Assembly: GCF_003852895.1 (NCBI RefSeq) | Contig: NZ_QUSW01000001.1 | Location: 1 to 64,000, forward strand | Source of the DNA: Rhizobacter terrae | Lineage (GTDB): Bacteria; Pseudomonadota; Gammaproteobacteria; Burkholderiales; Burkholderiaceae_C | DNA length: 64,000 bases | Direction of reading: 5' to 3' | Part shown: piece by piece, positions 37,532 to 45,792 of the stretch | Numbering within the stretch: position 1 is the first letter of the stretch | How the letters are laid out: each line of letters opens with the position of its first letter | The notes under the pieces: generated by a model | Seen by the model: the letters and a program-made list of their open reading frames with translations, nothing else | Databases searched by the model: none | What the model was told of the DNA's origin: nothing | Program-made: the position numbers and the translations under genes

Positions 37532-38671
37532 ATGAAAACATCGTCCGTGTCCCGAATCATCGTCAGCGTGGTCATCGCAGTGGCGGCCATGTCGGCTTTT
37601 GCAGGCAGCAAGGAAGACATCCAGGCCGACATGAAGGCCGGCCGCTGGTCGCAGGCTGACACTCGCCTGACCGACGTGCTGGCCAAGCACCCCGACAACG
37701 CGCTCGCGCACTACTGGCAGGCGCAGGTCAAGTTCCGCGAGAACCAGCTCGACGAGGCGCGCAAGCACCTCTCGGCCGCCAAGGAGCTGGACCCGCAGTT
37801 CAAGTTCGCCTCCGACAAGGCCTCGCTGTCCAAGCTCGAAGCGGCACTCGACAAGCCGGCGCCAGCCCCCACGCCCCGCATCGACAACCCGACGCCCAAG
37901 CAGACAATGCCCGCGACGGTGGAACGCTCGCCGGTCACGCCGTACAAGGAACCCAAGTCCTCCGGCGGCAGCGGCTGGCTGTGGATCGGCCTGATCGTGC
38001 TGGTCGTGTTCATCTTCTGGGCCGTGCGCTCGGCCAAGTCGCGAGGCATGAGCGGCGACAAGGCGGCCATCAAGGGCAAGCTGGAGGAAGCGCTCAACGA
38101 CCTGCGCGACGCCGGCAAGTTCATCGACACCCGCAGCGACTTGACGATGGAGCAAAAGCTCGCCATGTCCGACCGCGTGATGCGCGCGCAGGGCGACGTG
38201 CAGGCCCACCTGGCCACGCTCGCCACCCGCGATGACCTGCAGCCCTCGATCGACCTGTGGCGCCGCGTGCGCGACATCGCCGCCGAGACCCGCGGCGAAC
38301 GCCGGCCGAGCGAGATCGAGGCCGAGCGCGAGATGGAGCTGCAGCGCATGCGCAGTGCGCAGATGGCCAACCAGAACATGGGCATGGGCGTGCCCAACCA
38401 GGGCGGCAGCGGATTCGGCGGCGCCGGCGCGGCACTCGGCGGCCTGGCGGCCGGCGTGGTGCTGGGCAGCATGATGAGCGGCGGCGCGCAGGCGCATGAG
38501 CGCCGTGACAGCGGTGGCGGCGGTGGTGGCAGCGGCGGCTACACGCCCATCGAGGACTTCGACCGCGGCGATTCCTCGCCCAGCATCGACGTCGGCGGGT
38601 CGGGCGATGGCGGTGGGTGGGACAGCGGCAGTTCGGACACCGGCGGCGGGGGTAGCGACAGCTTCGATTGA
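37532..38671 (+). CDS. Membrane protein with TPR domain and Gly-rich tail
   Basis: A 379-residue protein. After a signal-like start (cleavage near AFAG, residue 25) a TPR-like region spans about 26-105, then a Pro-rich linker, a membrane helix at 148-165, a helical charged part (175-280), a hydrophobic Gly/Ala segment (292-318) and a Gly/Ser/Asp tail. The tail resembles those of TPM/YgcG-like and other repeat-ended membrane proteins. The ATG at 37532 has TAGGAGG upstream. A phosphodiesterase gene follows 108 bp later. Function unknown. Confidence 0.7.
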   Translation: MKTSSVSRIIVSVVIAVAAMSAFAGSKEDIQADMKAGRWSQADTRLTDVLAKHPDNALAHYWQAQVKFRENQLDEARKHLSAAKELDPQFKFASDKASLSKLEAALDKPAPAPTPRIDNPTPKQTMPATVERSPVTPYKEPKSSGGSGWLWIGLIVLVVFIFWAVRSAKSRGMSGDKAAIKGKLEEALNDLRDAGKFIDTRSDLTMEQKLAMSDRVMRAQGDVQAHLATLATRDDLQPSIDLWRRVRDIAAETRGERRPSEIEAEREMELQRMRSAQMANQNMGMGVPNQGGSGFGGAGAALGGLAAGVVLGSMMSGGAQAHERRDSGGGGGGSGGYTPIEDFDRGDSSPSIDVGGSGDGGGWDSGSSDTGGGGSDSFD

Positions 38672-38706
38672 TTCCCCACTCACACCTGGACACACTTCCG
38701 CGCTTG

Positions 38707-38776
38707 AGTCTCCTGGCGGCCCGTCGAAAACCCGAGAACAAGGGTCTGTCGTTGGGCCCTGGCCCCCCAGGAGACT
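38707..38776 (+). promoter_or_regulatory. Leader hairpin covering the Shine-Dalgarno site
   Basis: AGTCTCCTGG (38707-38716) is the exact complement of CCAGGAGACT (38767-38776), which contains the GGAG ribosome site of the gene starting at 38780. Between them lie about 50 nt with a smaller ACCC/GGGT stem (38730-38745). Base pairing would hide the ribosome site. Whether a metabolite, temperature or protein opens it cannot be seen; no known riboswitch class is recognised. Confidence 0.5.
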
Positions 38777-38779
38777 GCC

Positions 38780-40048
38780 ATGAACTCCCCCGCTCCACGC
38801 GCCGGCTTCCTCACCGCCAACCCGCATGCGTTGGCCACCATCCTCGACGCGAGCCAGACCAAGTCCATCATCGCCTCGCGCGACATCTTCGACGTCTCCG
38901 GCATCAAGCTGTGGGCGCGCGACCAGCCGGTGTCGCAGGCGCTGCAGCGCAAGCTGCTGGACCGGCAGCTGCGCCAGCCGCTGGAAGCCTGCCTGATCGC
39001 CGAAGATGGCGTGAACTCCCGCCAGCTGCTCGTGGCCGTGGAACAGCTGCTGGAGCAGGACACGCCGCTCAAGCCGCTGCTCGCCCCGCATGCCGATGAC
39101 ATCGTGCATGCTGCGGTGCACCTGCCGCTGCACCCCGTCGCACAACTGCTGCTGACGGCCGGCCAGGCCTCACGGCCCGACTCCTTCGACCACGCCATCC
39201 AGGCCATGGCGCTGTGCGGCGCGTTGACGCTGGCCCATGGCGGCGGCACGCGCGACCTGCGCGTGGCCATGCTGTGCGGCCTGCTGCACGACCTGGGCGA
39301 GATGTACATCGACCCGCACTTCGGCGAGGCCGATGCCGACCGCACGCTGGACGTCCGCAGCTACCAGCAGCTGGTGGTGCATCCGCACGTGGGCAAGCTG
39401 CTGATCGAGCAGCTCACCAACTACCCGCCGGACGTGGCGCGCGCCATCGCCGAGCACCATGAGAAGCTGGATGGCACCGGCTACCCGCACTGCCTGGCGG
39501 GCGACCAGGTGTCGCCGCTGGGCCGCATGCTGGCAGCCACCGAAGGCACGCTGGCGGCATTGCGCAAGCCGCAGGCCCACCTGTCGCATGCCAGCGTGGC
39601 GCTGCGCGCCGTGCCGGGCGAATACGACCTCGCGTGGATCGGCCCCATCGCCCATGCGGCGCGCGTTCAACCGGTGCTGCAGGCGTCCATGAGCGTCGAA
39701 GAGGTGAGCAATCGGCTGGAGACCATCGGCGAGGCGCTGCGGTCCGCGCAAAGCAACGCGAATGCCCTGATCCCGATGGCGCGGTCAGAGAAGTTCAAGT
39801 CCGCGGTGATGCTGGCGCAGCACCTGCTCGCTCGGCTGCGCCTGGGCTGGAACGCCAGCGGTCTGTGGAGCCCCGAGGCGGTGTCGTCGCAGGATGCCGC
39901 CGAGGTCCAGGCCATCGAGGACGAACTGCTGTTCCGCCTGCGGTCCATCCAGCGCGCGGCGCTGCTGTGCGCGGGCCAGCTGGCCGACGACGAGGCAGCG
40001 CTGCTCAACACGCTGTGCGAGGGCATCGCCGAGGCCACGGGCGGCTGA
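38780..40048 (+). CDS. HD-GYP domain phosphodiesterase
   Basis: A 422-residue cytoplasmic protein. An N-terminal region of about 150 residues precedes an HD-GYP domain with the metal pair His170-Asp171 (LLHDLGEM), His202 region (VHPHVGK) and the signature HHEKLDGTGYP at 226-236. The intact signature supports hydrolysis of cyclic di-GMP, though this is not tested. The ATG at 38780 follows GGAGACTGCC. It may be a one-domain signalling output controlled mainly by its leader, since no sensor domain is recognised. Confidence 0.82.
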   Translation: MNSPAPRAGFLTANPHALATILDASQTKSIIASRDIFDVSGIKLWARDQPVSQALQRKLLDRQLRQPLEACLIAEDGVNSRQLLVAVEQLLEQDTPLKPLLAPHADDIVHAAVHLPLHPVAQLLLTAGQASRPDSFDHAIQAMALCGALTLAHGGGTRDLRVAMLCGLLHDLGEMYIDPHFGEADADRTLDVRSYQQLVVHPHVGKLLIEQLTNYPPDVARAIAEHHEKLDGTGYPHCLAGDQVSPLGRMLAATEGTLAALRKPQAHLSHASVALRAVPGEYDLAWIGPIAHAARVQPVLQASMSVEEVSNRLETIGEALRSAQSNANALIPMARSEKFKSAVMLAQHLLARLRLGWNASGLWSPEAVSSQDAAEVQAIEDELLFRLRSIQRAALLCAGQLADDEAALLNTLCEGIAEATGG

Positions 40049-40055
40049 GGCAGGG

Positions 40056-40697
40056 CTACCGCACCGCCAGCTGCCGCTTGGCGTACTCCGTCTTGTCGGA
40101 CGGCGGCGCCACCACCAGGTACCGCCGAAAAGTCTCGGCCGCCCTGGGGTCGTGCAGCAACTGGTAGTTCACGGCCAGGCCCCACAGCGCCACCGGCTCG
40201 TCCGGGGCCTGCTGCAGCGCCTTCTGGAACAAGGTCACGGCTTCATCGTGGTGGCCGGTCTCTGAGGCGATGCCTGCCACGCCGACCTGTGCCGAGAGAT
40301 TGGTGGCATCGAGCTCGAGGGCTCGACGGTAGCTGGCGCCCGCCTCGCTGAACTTCTTCTGCAGGTGCAGGCTGGCACCCAACGCGGAATGCAGAATGGA
40401 CAGGCCGGGGTCCTGGACCAACGCGGCCCGGTACAACTCTTCCGCGGCCACCGGGTCGCCGCGTTCCATGCAGGCATTGCCGAGCGACAGCGCCAGCTCC
40501 GCCGGTGTCCCCTTGCCTGCGGTGGTGGAGCTGTGCATGGCGACGCGGTTGGCCAGCACCGCCGCGCTGGCAGGATCGGCCGGCGCAACGGCTCCCGGCG
40601 GCGCCTTCTTTTCCGGACGCGCCAGGAGCCAGCCCCCAAGCATCAACACCACCGCTGCCGCCGCCAGCGCCGCGCCGACGCCGTCCTTGTTCTTCAT
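40056..40697 (-). CDS. TPR-repeat membrane-anchored protein
   Basis: A 213-residue protein with an N-terminal membrane helix (about 10-28), a linker, and a TPR array from about residue 70 to 190 (LGNACMERGDPVAAEELYRAAL; ALGASLHLQKKFSEAGASYRRALEL; EAVTLFQKALQQAPDEPVAL). The ATG at 40697 has GGGAGGTGC upstream; the frame is open to 40766 but the added residues look non-coding. It converges on the HD-GYP gene and lies 58 bp downstream of otsB on the same strand. It probably scaffolds a periplasmic complex. Confidence 0.75.
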   Translation of the reverse strand: MKNKDGVGAALAAAAVVLMLGGWLLARPEKKAPPGAVAPADPASAAVLANRVAMHSSTTAGKGTPAELALSLGNACMERGDPVAAEELYRAALVQDPGLSILHSALGASLHLQKKFSEAGASYRRALELDATNLSAQVGVAGIASETGHHDEAVTLFQKALQQAPDEPVALWGLAVNYQLLHDPRAAETFRRYLVVAPPSDKTEYAKRQLAVR

Positions 40698-40755
40698 GCG
40701 GGCACCTCCCTGTGTCGCCAGGCGGCCACTGTAGCCGCCTGGCGCACGCCACTGC

Positions 40756-41511
40756 CTACGAGGCAACGGCCAGGCTCAGCATCCGCTCCAGCACCTGCAC
40801 CAGCTCCTTGTCGCTGTCCAGGAAGAACATGGCCCGCGACAAGGGGTCGTCGCGCCCCACCCGCACAGTGAGCCAGTGCGGCGTGGCGCGCATGAACACC
40901 GCCTCGTCGTTGACGTCGTCGCCCACGAAGACCGCGCCGCCCGCCCCCTCGCGCCGCACCAGCGTGGCGAGGGCATCCCCCTTGTCGGGCAGGCCCACCG
41001 CCATCACGTTGACCACGAACTTGCCGCCGAAGCGCTTGACGGGCTCCGTGCCCTGCAGCAGGTCTTCGATGCACACGAGCGCCGCGCCCGCGTCGGGTGC
41101 GCGGCGGTAGTGCAGCGCGATCGAGAACTGCTTGTCCTCCACCTCGATGCCGCAACGGCCGAGGCCATCCGCACGCAGCTCGATGCGCTGGCGGATCGCA
41201 TCCAGCGCCTGCGAGGCCGACGATGGCGGACCGAGCGTCGGATCTTCCGCGCCATGGTTGCCCACGATGTAGCGCGGATGAAAACCCAGCCGCGGCTTCA
41301 CGTCGGCCACGCTGCGCCCGGTGATGACCGCCACCGGCAGCAGCTCGCTCAGGCGCATGAGCGACGACGACACCGCTTCCGGCACGTGTGCATCGTCCGG
41401 CCGCTCGACGATGGGCGCGAGCGTCCCGTCGAAGTCGAAAGCCAGCAGCGGCTTGAGCCGCATCACGGCCTGCAGCGCGTCCTCGCCTTCAGTGCAGAAG
41501 AGGTGCCGCAT
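40756..41511 (-). CDS. otsB: Trehalose-6-phosphate phosphatase
   Basis: A 251-residue HAD-superfamily phosphatase. Motif I is FDFDGTLAP (nucleophile and acid Asp), motif IV is FVGDDVNDEAVF, and VGNHGAE is a trehalose-phosphatase marker. It removes phosphate from trehalose-6-phosphate to yield trehalose. The ATG at 41511 overlaps the end of otsA by 23 nt; a longer reading to 41613 would add unrelated residues. It is the second gene of the otsAB operon. Confidence 0.92.
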   Translation of the reverse strand: MRHLFCTEGEDALQAVMRLKPLLAFDFDGTLAPIVERPDDAHVPEAVSSSLMRLSELLPVAVITGRSVADVKPRLGFHPRYIVGNHGAEDPTLGPPSSASQALDAIRQRIELRADGLGRCGIEVEDKQFSIALHYRRAPDAGAALVCIEDLLQGTEPVKRFGGKFVVNVMAVGLPDKGDALATLVRREGAGGAVFVGDDVNDEAVFMRATPHWLTVRVGRDDPLSRAMFFLDSDKELVQVLERMLSLAVAS

Positions 41512-43771
41512 CAGCGTGGTGGTCCTGGTGGCGTTGAACACGGGCCTCGATGCGCTCGCGCAGCCGCGTGCGACCGGCATCGGCCAGCATGCGGCCCGCC
41601 CATCGGTAGACATTGAACTCGCGCACCGTCATGCGCAGGCTGGCCATGCGCTCGCGCTGCTCGGCCGGCGGCATGGTGATGGAGCGCAGCAGCGCATCGG
41701 CCAGCTCCTCCACGTGGTACGGATTGACGATCAGCGCCTCGGGCATCTCGCGCGCGGCGCCTGCGAAGCGGCTGAGGATGAGCACGCCCTGTTCGTCGTC
41801 GCGCGCTGCCACGAACTCCTTGCACACGAGGTTCATGCCGTCATGCAGGCTGGTCACCAAGCATACGTCAGCAGCCCGGTACAGCTCGTTCACCGCCTCA
41901 TGGCCGAAGTGCTGGGCCAGCAGGTGCACCGGCGCATAGCCCGCGTGGCCGAAGCGCTCGTTGATGCGCGCAGTGACGCGATGGATGCGATCCTGGAAGG
42001 ACTTGTATTCCTCCAGCGAACTGCGTGACGGCGCGGCCACCTGCACGAAACTGAAGCGGCCGATCCACTCAGGGTACTTCTCCAGCATGCGCTCCACCGC
42101 ATGCAGCCGTTCGAGGATGCCCTTGGTGTAGTCGAAGCGGTCCACGCCCACGGCCACCTTGTGATCGTGCGGCAGGTCCAGCCGCTCCATCAGCTTGGCT
42201 CGGCAGGCTGACACGCTGGGCCAGCGCGACACCATCGTGTCGGTGGGCCACTCGATGGAGATGGGGTAGGCCTCGATGAGCGTCGTGTCCTGCTGGAACG
42301 AGATGGTGGAATGCTCGTGCTCGATGCGCGCCTCCAGGTAGCGGTCCACCGTCTCCAGGAAGTTCTTGCAGTGGTAGCGCGTGTGGAAGCCGAGGATGGT
42401 GCTGCCCAGCATGCCTTGCAGGATCTCGCGCCGCCACGGGCAGATGCCGAAGCTCTCCGGGTTGGGCCAGGGGATGTGCCAGAAGGTGAGGATGGTGGCG
42501 CGCGGCAGCCGCTTGCGGATCATCGCGGGCAGCAGGGCGAAGTGGTAGTCCTGCACCAGCACGATCGGGTCTTCGCTGCGGGCCTCGGCCACCACGGCAT
42601 CGGCGAAGCGCTGGTTCACGTGCTTGTAGGCCTCCCAGTCGCTCTCTCGGAACACCGGCCGCACGTGGGCCACGTGGCACAGCGGCCACAGGCCTTCGTT
42701 GGCGAAGCCGTAGTAGTAGCCCTGCTCTTCCTCGGGCGTGAGCCACAGGCGGCGCAAGGTGTATTCCTCCTTGCCCGGGGGCACGCGCACGCGGTCGCGC
42801 GAGTCCACCACCAGCTTGTCGCCGCTGCCGCTGCCGTGCGCGATCCAGGTGCCCGAGCAGGCGCGCATCACCGGCTCCACGGCCGTCACCAGGCCGCTGG
42901 CCGGGCGCTTGACGACCACGTGCTCGCCTTCCTTCTCGTGGATGTAGGGCTCGCGGTTGGACACCACGATGACCTGGTCGCCGCGCATGCGCGTGTGCAG
43001 CAGCTGTCGCAATCGCTCGGGGTTCCACTCGGCCTCGGGGCCTTGCGCGCGGCGGTACTCGTCTTCGAGGTCGCGCAGCCGTGCGCGCAAGTCGGCAGCG
43101 AAGGGTTCCAGCTCGGGCGGCGGTGCGCTGTTGCCGCCCGACGGAGCCAGCATCGGGCTGAGCAGACCTTCGCCGCGCATGATGGCCCGCACGCCCGACA
43201 CCCAGCCGCGCCAGCTCAGCTGTGCCACCACCATGGTGATGAGCGCCATCACCAGGCCCAGGCAGGAGATGAGCACGATGAGGTAGCGCCGCGTGTCCAG
43301 GCTGCGCCGATCGACGAAGCTCAGGTCGTGCAGCAGCACGAGGTCGGCCACGCGACCGGTCTCGTTGTTCACCGGATGCACGCCCACGTGCACCGGACCG
43401 CCGTCGATGCGCAGGCGCGGCTCGGGCTGCTGCGAGATCACGCTGGCATTGGCGCAGCTCAGGCTCTTCGGGAATTGCGCGGTGCGCACGAGCATCGTGC
43501 CGTCTGGCGTGCACAAGCCGATGGCCACCATGCGTTCATCCTGGATGGCGCGGTCGATGAGCGATTGCAGCCGCCGCTTGTTGTCCTGCAACAGCGACTC
43601 GCCGACCGGATCGGACAGCGTGTTGGCCACCAGCTCGCCGCGTGCGTTCAGGTCACGCGCGAACCAGCGCAGCGTGAGCTGGTCCATCAGCGGCAGCGCA
43701 AGATAGGCCGCCGCGACGAGCGTGAGCAGCAGCGGAATGAGGAAGCGAAGTTGTAAGCGAAGTGTTTTCAC
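41489..43771 (-). CDS. otsA: Trehalose-6-phosphate synthase fused to sensor-like membrane region
   Basis: A 760-residue protein. Two membrane helices (about 8-29 and 163-185) enclose a periplasmic region of about 130 residues, followed by a short coiled segment and then a GT20 trehalose-phosphate synthase domain from about 265 to 745 (VIVVSNREPY; DYHFALLPAMIR; GVDRFDYTKGI; NLVCKEFVAARDD). E. coli OtsA is soluble, about 475 residues. The N-terminus resembles a two-helix sensor domain. It makes trehalose-6-phosphate from UDP-glucose and glucose-6-phosphate; membrane anchoring and signal sensing are inferred. It overlaps otsB by 23 nt. Confidence 0.9.
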   Translation of the reverse strand: MKTLRLQLRFLIPLLLTLVAAAYLALPLMDQLTLRWFARDLNARGELVANTLSDPVGESLLQDNKRRLQSLIDRAIQDERMVAIGLCTPDGTMLVRTAQFPKSLSCANASVISQQPEPRLRIDGGPVHVGVHPVNNETGRVADLVLLHDLSFVDRRSLDTRRYLIVLISCLGLVMALITMVVAQLSWRGWVSGVRAIMRGEGLLSPMLAPSGGNSAPPPELEPFAADLRARLRDLEDEYRRAQGPEAEWNPERLRQLLHTRMRGDQVIVVSNREPYIHEKEGEHVVVKRPASGLVTAVEPVMRACSGTWIAHGSGSGDKLVVDSRDRVRVPPGKEEYTLRRLWLTPEEEQGYYYGFANEGLWPLCHVAHVRPVFRESDWEAYKHVNQRFADAVVAEARSEDPIVLVQDYHFALLPAMIRKRLPRATILTFWHIPWPNPESFGICPWRREILQGMLGSTILGFHTRYHCKNFLETVDRYLEARIEHEHSTISFQQDTTLIEAYPISIEWPTDTMVSRWPSVSACRAKLMERLDLPHDHKVAVGVDRFDYTKGILERLHAVERMLEKYPEWIGRFSFVQVAAPSRSSLEEYKSFQDRIHRVTARINERFGHAGYAPVHLLAQHFGHEAVNELYRAADVCLVTSLHDGMNLVCKEFVAARDDEQGVLILSRFAGAAREMPEALIVNPYHVEELADALLRSITMPPAEQRERMASLRMTVREFNVYRWAGRMLADAGRTRLRERIEARVQRHQDHHADAAPLLH

Positions 43772-43917
43772 GGGACGGCTGTGACAATTGAAATCGTTCA
43801 GGCCCTGGACGGCCGTATCGTGAAGGGCAATCGGCGCGCCTGCACCGCTTCATTGGTATCGGGCGGGTTTCTTGCTGCCAGGTTTGTATATTCGTCAGCA
43901 AAGAAGGAGTCTTCCGC

Positions 43918-45741
43918 ATGACCGGTCCGACCACCACCGTCCGCGCCGCGCAACCCGCCGGACTCGATGTTGCAATGATCGGCAACTGCGCCATCAGTGC
44001 GCTGATCAACAGCCGGGGCACCGTGGTGTGGTGCTGCATGCCGCGTTTCGACGGCGACCCGGTGTTCCACGCATTGCTCGACAGCAAGGACGGCCTGCCC
44101 GACGACGGCAGCTTCGGCATCGAGCTCGAAGGCTTCGCCAAGTCCGAGCAGGCCTACGACCCCGGCACCGCCATCCTGCGCACGCGGCTTTGGAACTCGC
44201 AGGGCGAAGGCATCGAGATCGTGGACTTCGCGCCGCGCTTCTTCACGCGCGACCGTCCCTTCCGGCCAGCTCAGATCATCCGCCGCGTGAAGCCGCTGAA
44301 CGGACACCCTCGCGTGCGCTTCATCATCCGGCCGCGCGGCGACTGGGGCTCGATCAAGCCGTCCATCACGCGCGGCAGCAACCACCTGCGCTTCGTGATG
44401 CCGGGCACCACCTTGCGCCTGTACACCAATGCGCCGCTGACCTACGTGCTTGACGAGACGCCCTTCTCGCTACGCACGCCGGTGAGCTTCCTGCTGGGGC
44501 CCGACGAGACGCTGCCCGCGGGCATCGAGGACACCGCACGCGAATTCGAGGAACAGACCGCCTGGTACTGGCACCACTGGACGCGCCGCCTGGCCCTGCC
44601 GCTGGAATGGCAGGACGCCGTCATCCGATCGGCCATCACGCTCAAGCTGTGCCAGTTCGAAGAGACGGGCGCCATCGTCGCAGCGATGACCACGAGCGTG
44701 CCCGAAGCGCCGAACACGCAACGCAACTGGGACTACCGCTTCTGCTGGCTGCGCGATGCCTTCTTCGTGGTGCGCGCGCTGAACAGCCTGTCGGAAGTCG
44801 GCACGATGGAGGACTACCTTCGCTGGCTCAATGACGTGGTGCGCGGCGCGGCCGGCGGCCACGTGCAGCCGCTGTACGGCATCGGCCTGGAGAAGCAGCT
44901 CACCGAGGGCTTCGTGCCCGACATCTCAGGCTACCGCGGCATGGGCCCGGTGCGCGTGGGCAACCAGGCCTACGAGCACTTCCAGTACGACGTGTACGGC
45001 AACATCGTGCTGGGCGCGGCCCAGAGCTTCCACGACCACCGCCTGTTCAAGCGGCCCGACGATGCGGATTTCGTGGCGCTGGAAGGCATGGGCGAGCAGG
45101 CCTGGCGCTTCCACGACCAGCCCGACGCCGGCATGTGGGAGCTACGCACGCGCGCCCGGGTGCACACCTCATCGTCGCTGATGTGCTGGGCCGCATGCGA
45201 CCGGCTGGCCAAGATCGCGAGCGTGCGCGGCCTGGTGCAGCGGCATGTGTACTGGCGCGAGCGGGCCAACATCATCCGCGAGAAGATCCTCACGCAGTCG
45301 TGGAACGACAAGCGCAAGGCCTTCGCCGAGAGCTTCGGCGGCAAGGACCTGGACGCGAGCATCCTGCTGATGGCCGAGGTGGGCTTCATCGACCCGAAAG
45401 ACCCGCGCTTCGTGAGCACGGTGGAGGCGCTGGAGGCCACCTTGTGCGATGGCCCCTTCATGCGGCGCTACGAAGCACCCGACGACTTCGGCAAGCCGGA
45501 GACGGCGTTCAACGTGTGCTCGTTCTGGCGCATCGATGCGCTGGCGCGCATCGGGCGCACGCAGCAGGCGCGCGAGATCTTCGAGTCGCTGCTGGCCAAC
45601 CGCAACCATGTGGGGCTGCTGTCGGAGGATTTGAAGCCGGAGACGGGGGAGCTGTGGGGGAACTTCCCGCAGACCTATTCGATGGTGGGGATCATCAACG
45701 GGGCGGTAAGGTTGTCGAAGCCTTGGGATTTGATGGTCTGA
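43918..45741 (+). CDS. Glycoside hydrolase family 15 protein
   Basis: A 607-residue GH15 enzyme without a signal peptide. An N-terminal beta-sandwich region (MIGNCAISALINSRGTVVWCCMPRFD) is followed by the (alpha/alpha)6 catalytic domain with NWDYRFCWLRDA and SEDLKPETGELWGNFPQ, which carry the catalytic Glu residues. GH15 includes glucoamylase, trehalase and dextranase. Since it diverges from otsAB by 146 bp, a role on trehalose, glycogen or maltodextrin is likely; the exact substrate is not decidable. The ATG at 43918 has AAGGAGTC upstream. Confidence 0.87.
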   Translation: MTGPTTTVRAAQPAGLDVAMIGNCAISALINSRGTVVWCCMPRFDGDPVFHALLDSKDGLPDDGSFGIELEGFAKSEQAYDPGTAILRTRLWNSQGEGIEIVDFAPRFFTRDRPFRPAQIIRRVKPLNGHPRVRFIIRPRGDWGSIKPSITRGSNHLRFVMPGTTLRLYTNAPLTYVLDETPFSLRTPVSFLLGPDETLPAGIEDTAREFEEQTAWYWHHWTRRLALPLEWQDAVIRSAITLKLCQFEETGAIVAAMTTSVPEAPNTQRNWDYRFCWLRDAFFVVRALNSLSEVGTMEDYLRWLNDVVRGAAGGHVQPLYGIGLEKQLTEGFVPDISGYRGMGPVRVGNQAYEHFQYDVYGNIVLGAAQSFHDHRLFKRPDDADFVALEGMGEQAWRFHDQPDAGMWELRTRARVHTSSSLMCWAACDRLAKIASVRGLVQRHVYWRERANIIREKILTQSWNDKRKAFAESFGGKDLDASILLMAEVGFIDPKDPRFVSTVEALEATLCDGPFMRRYEAPDDFGKPETAFNVCSFWRIDALARIGRTQQAREIFESLLANRNHVGLLSEDLKPETGELWGNFPQTYSMVGIINGAVRLSKPWDLMV

Positions 45742-45792
45742 GCGGTTCGCGCCTACCCTCGTCATTGCTGTTTCGGTATCCGTCTTTCTTGG

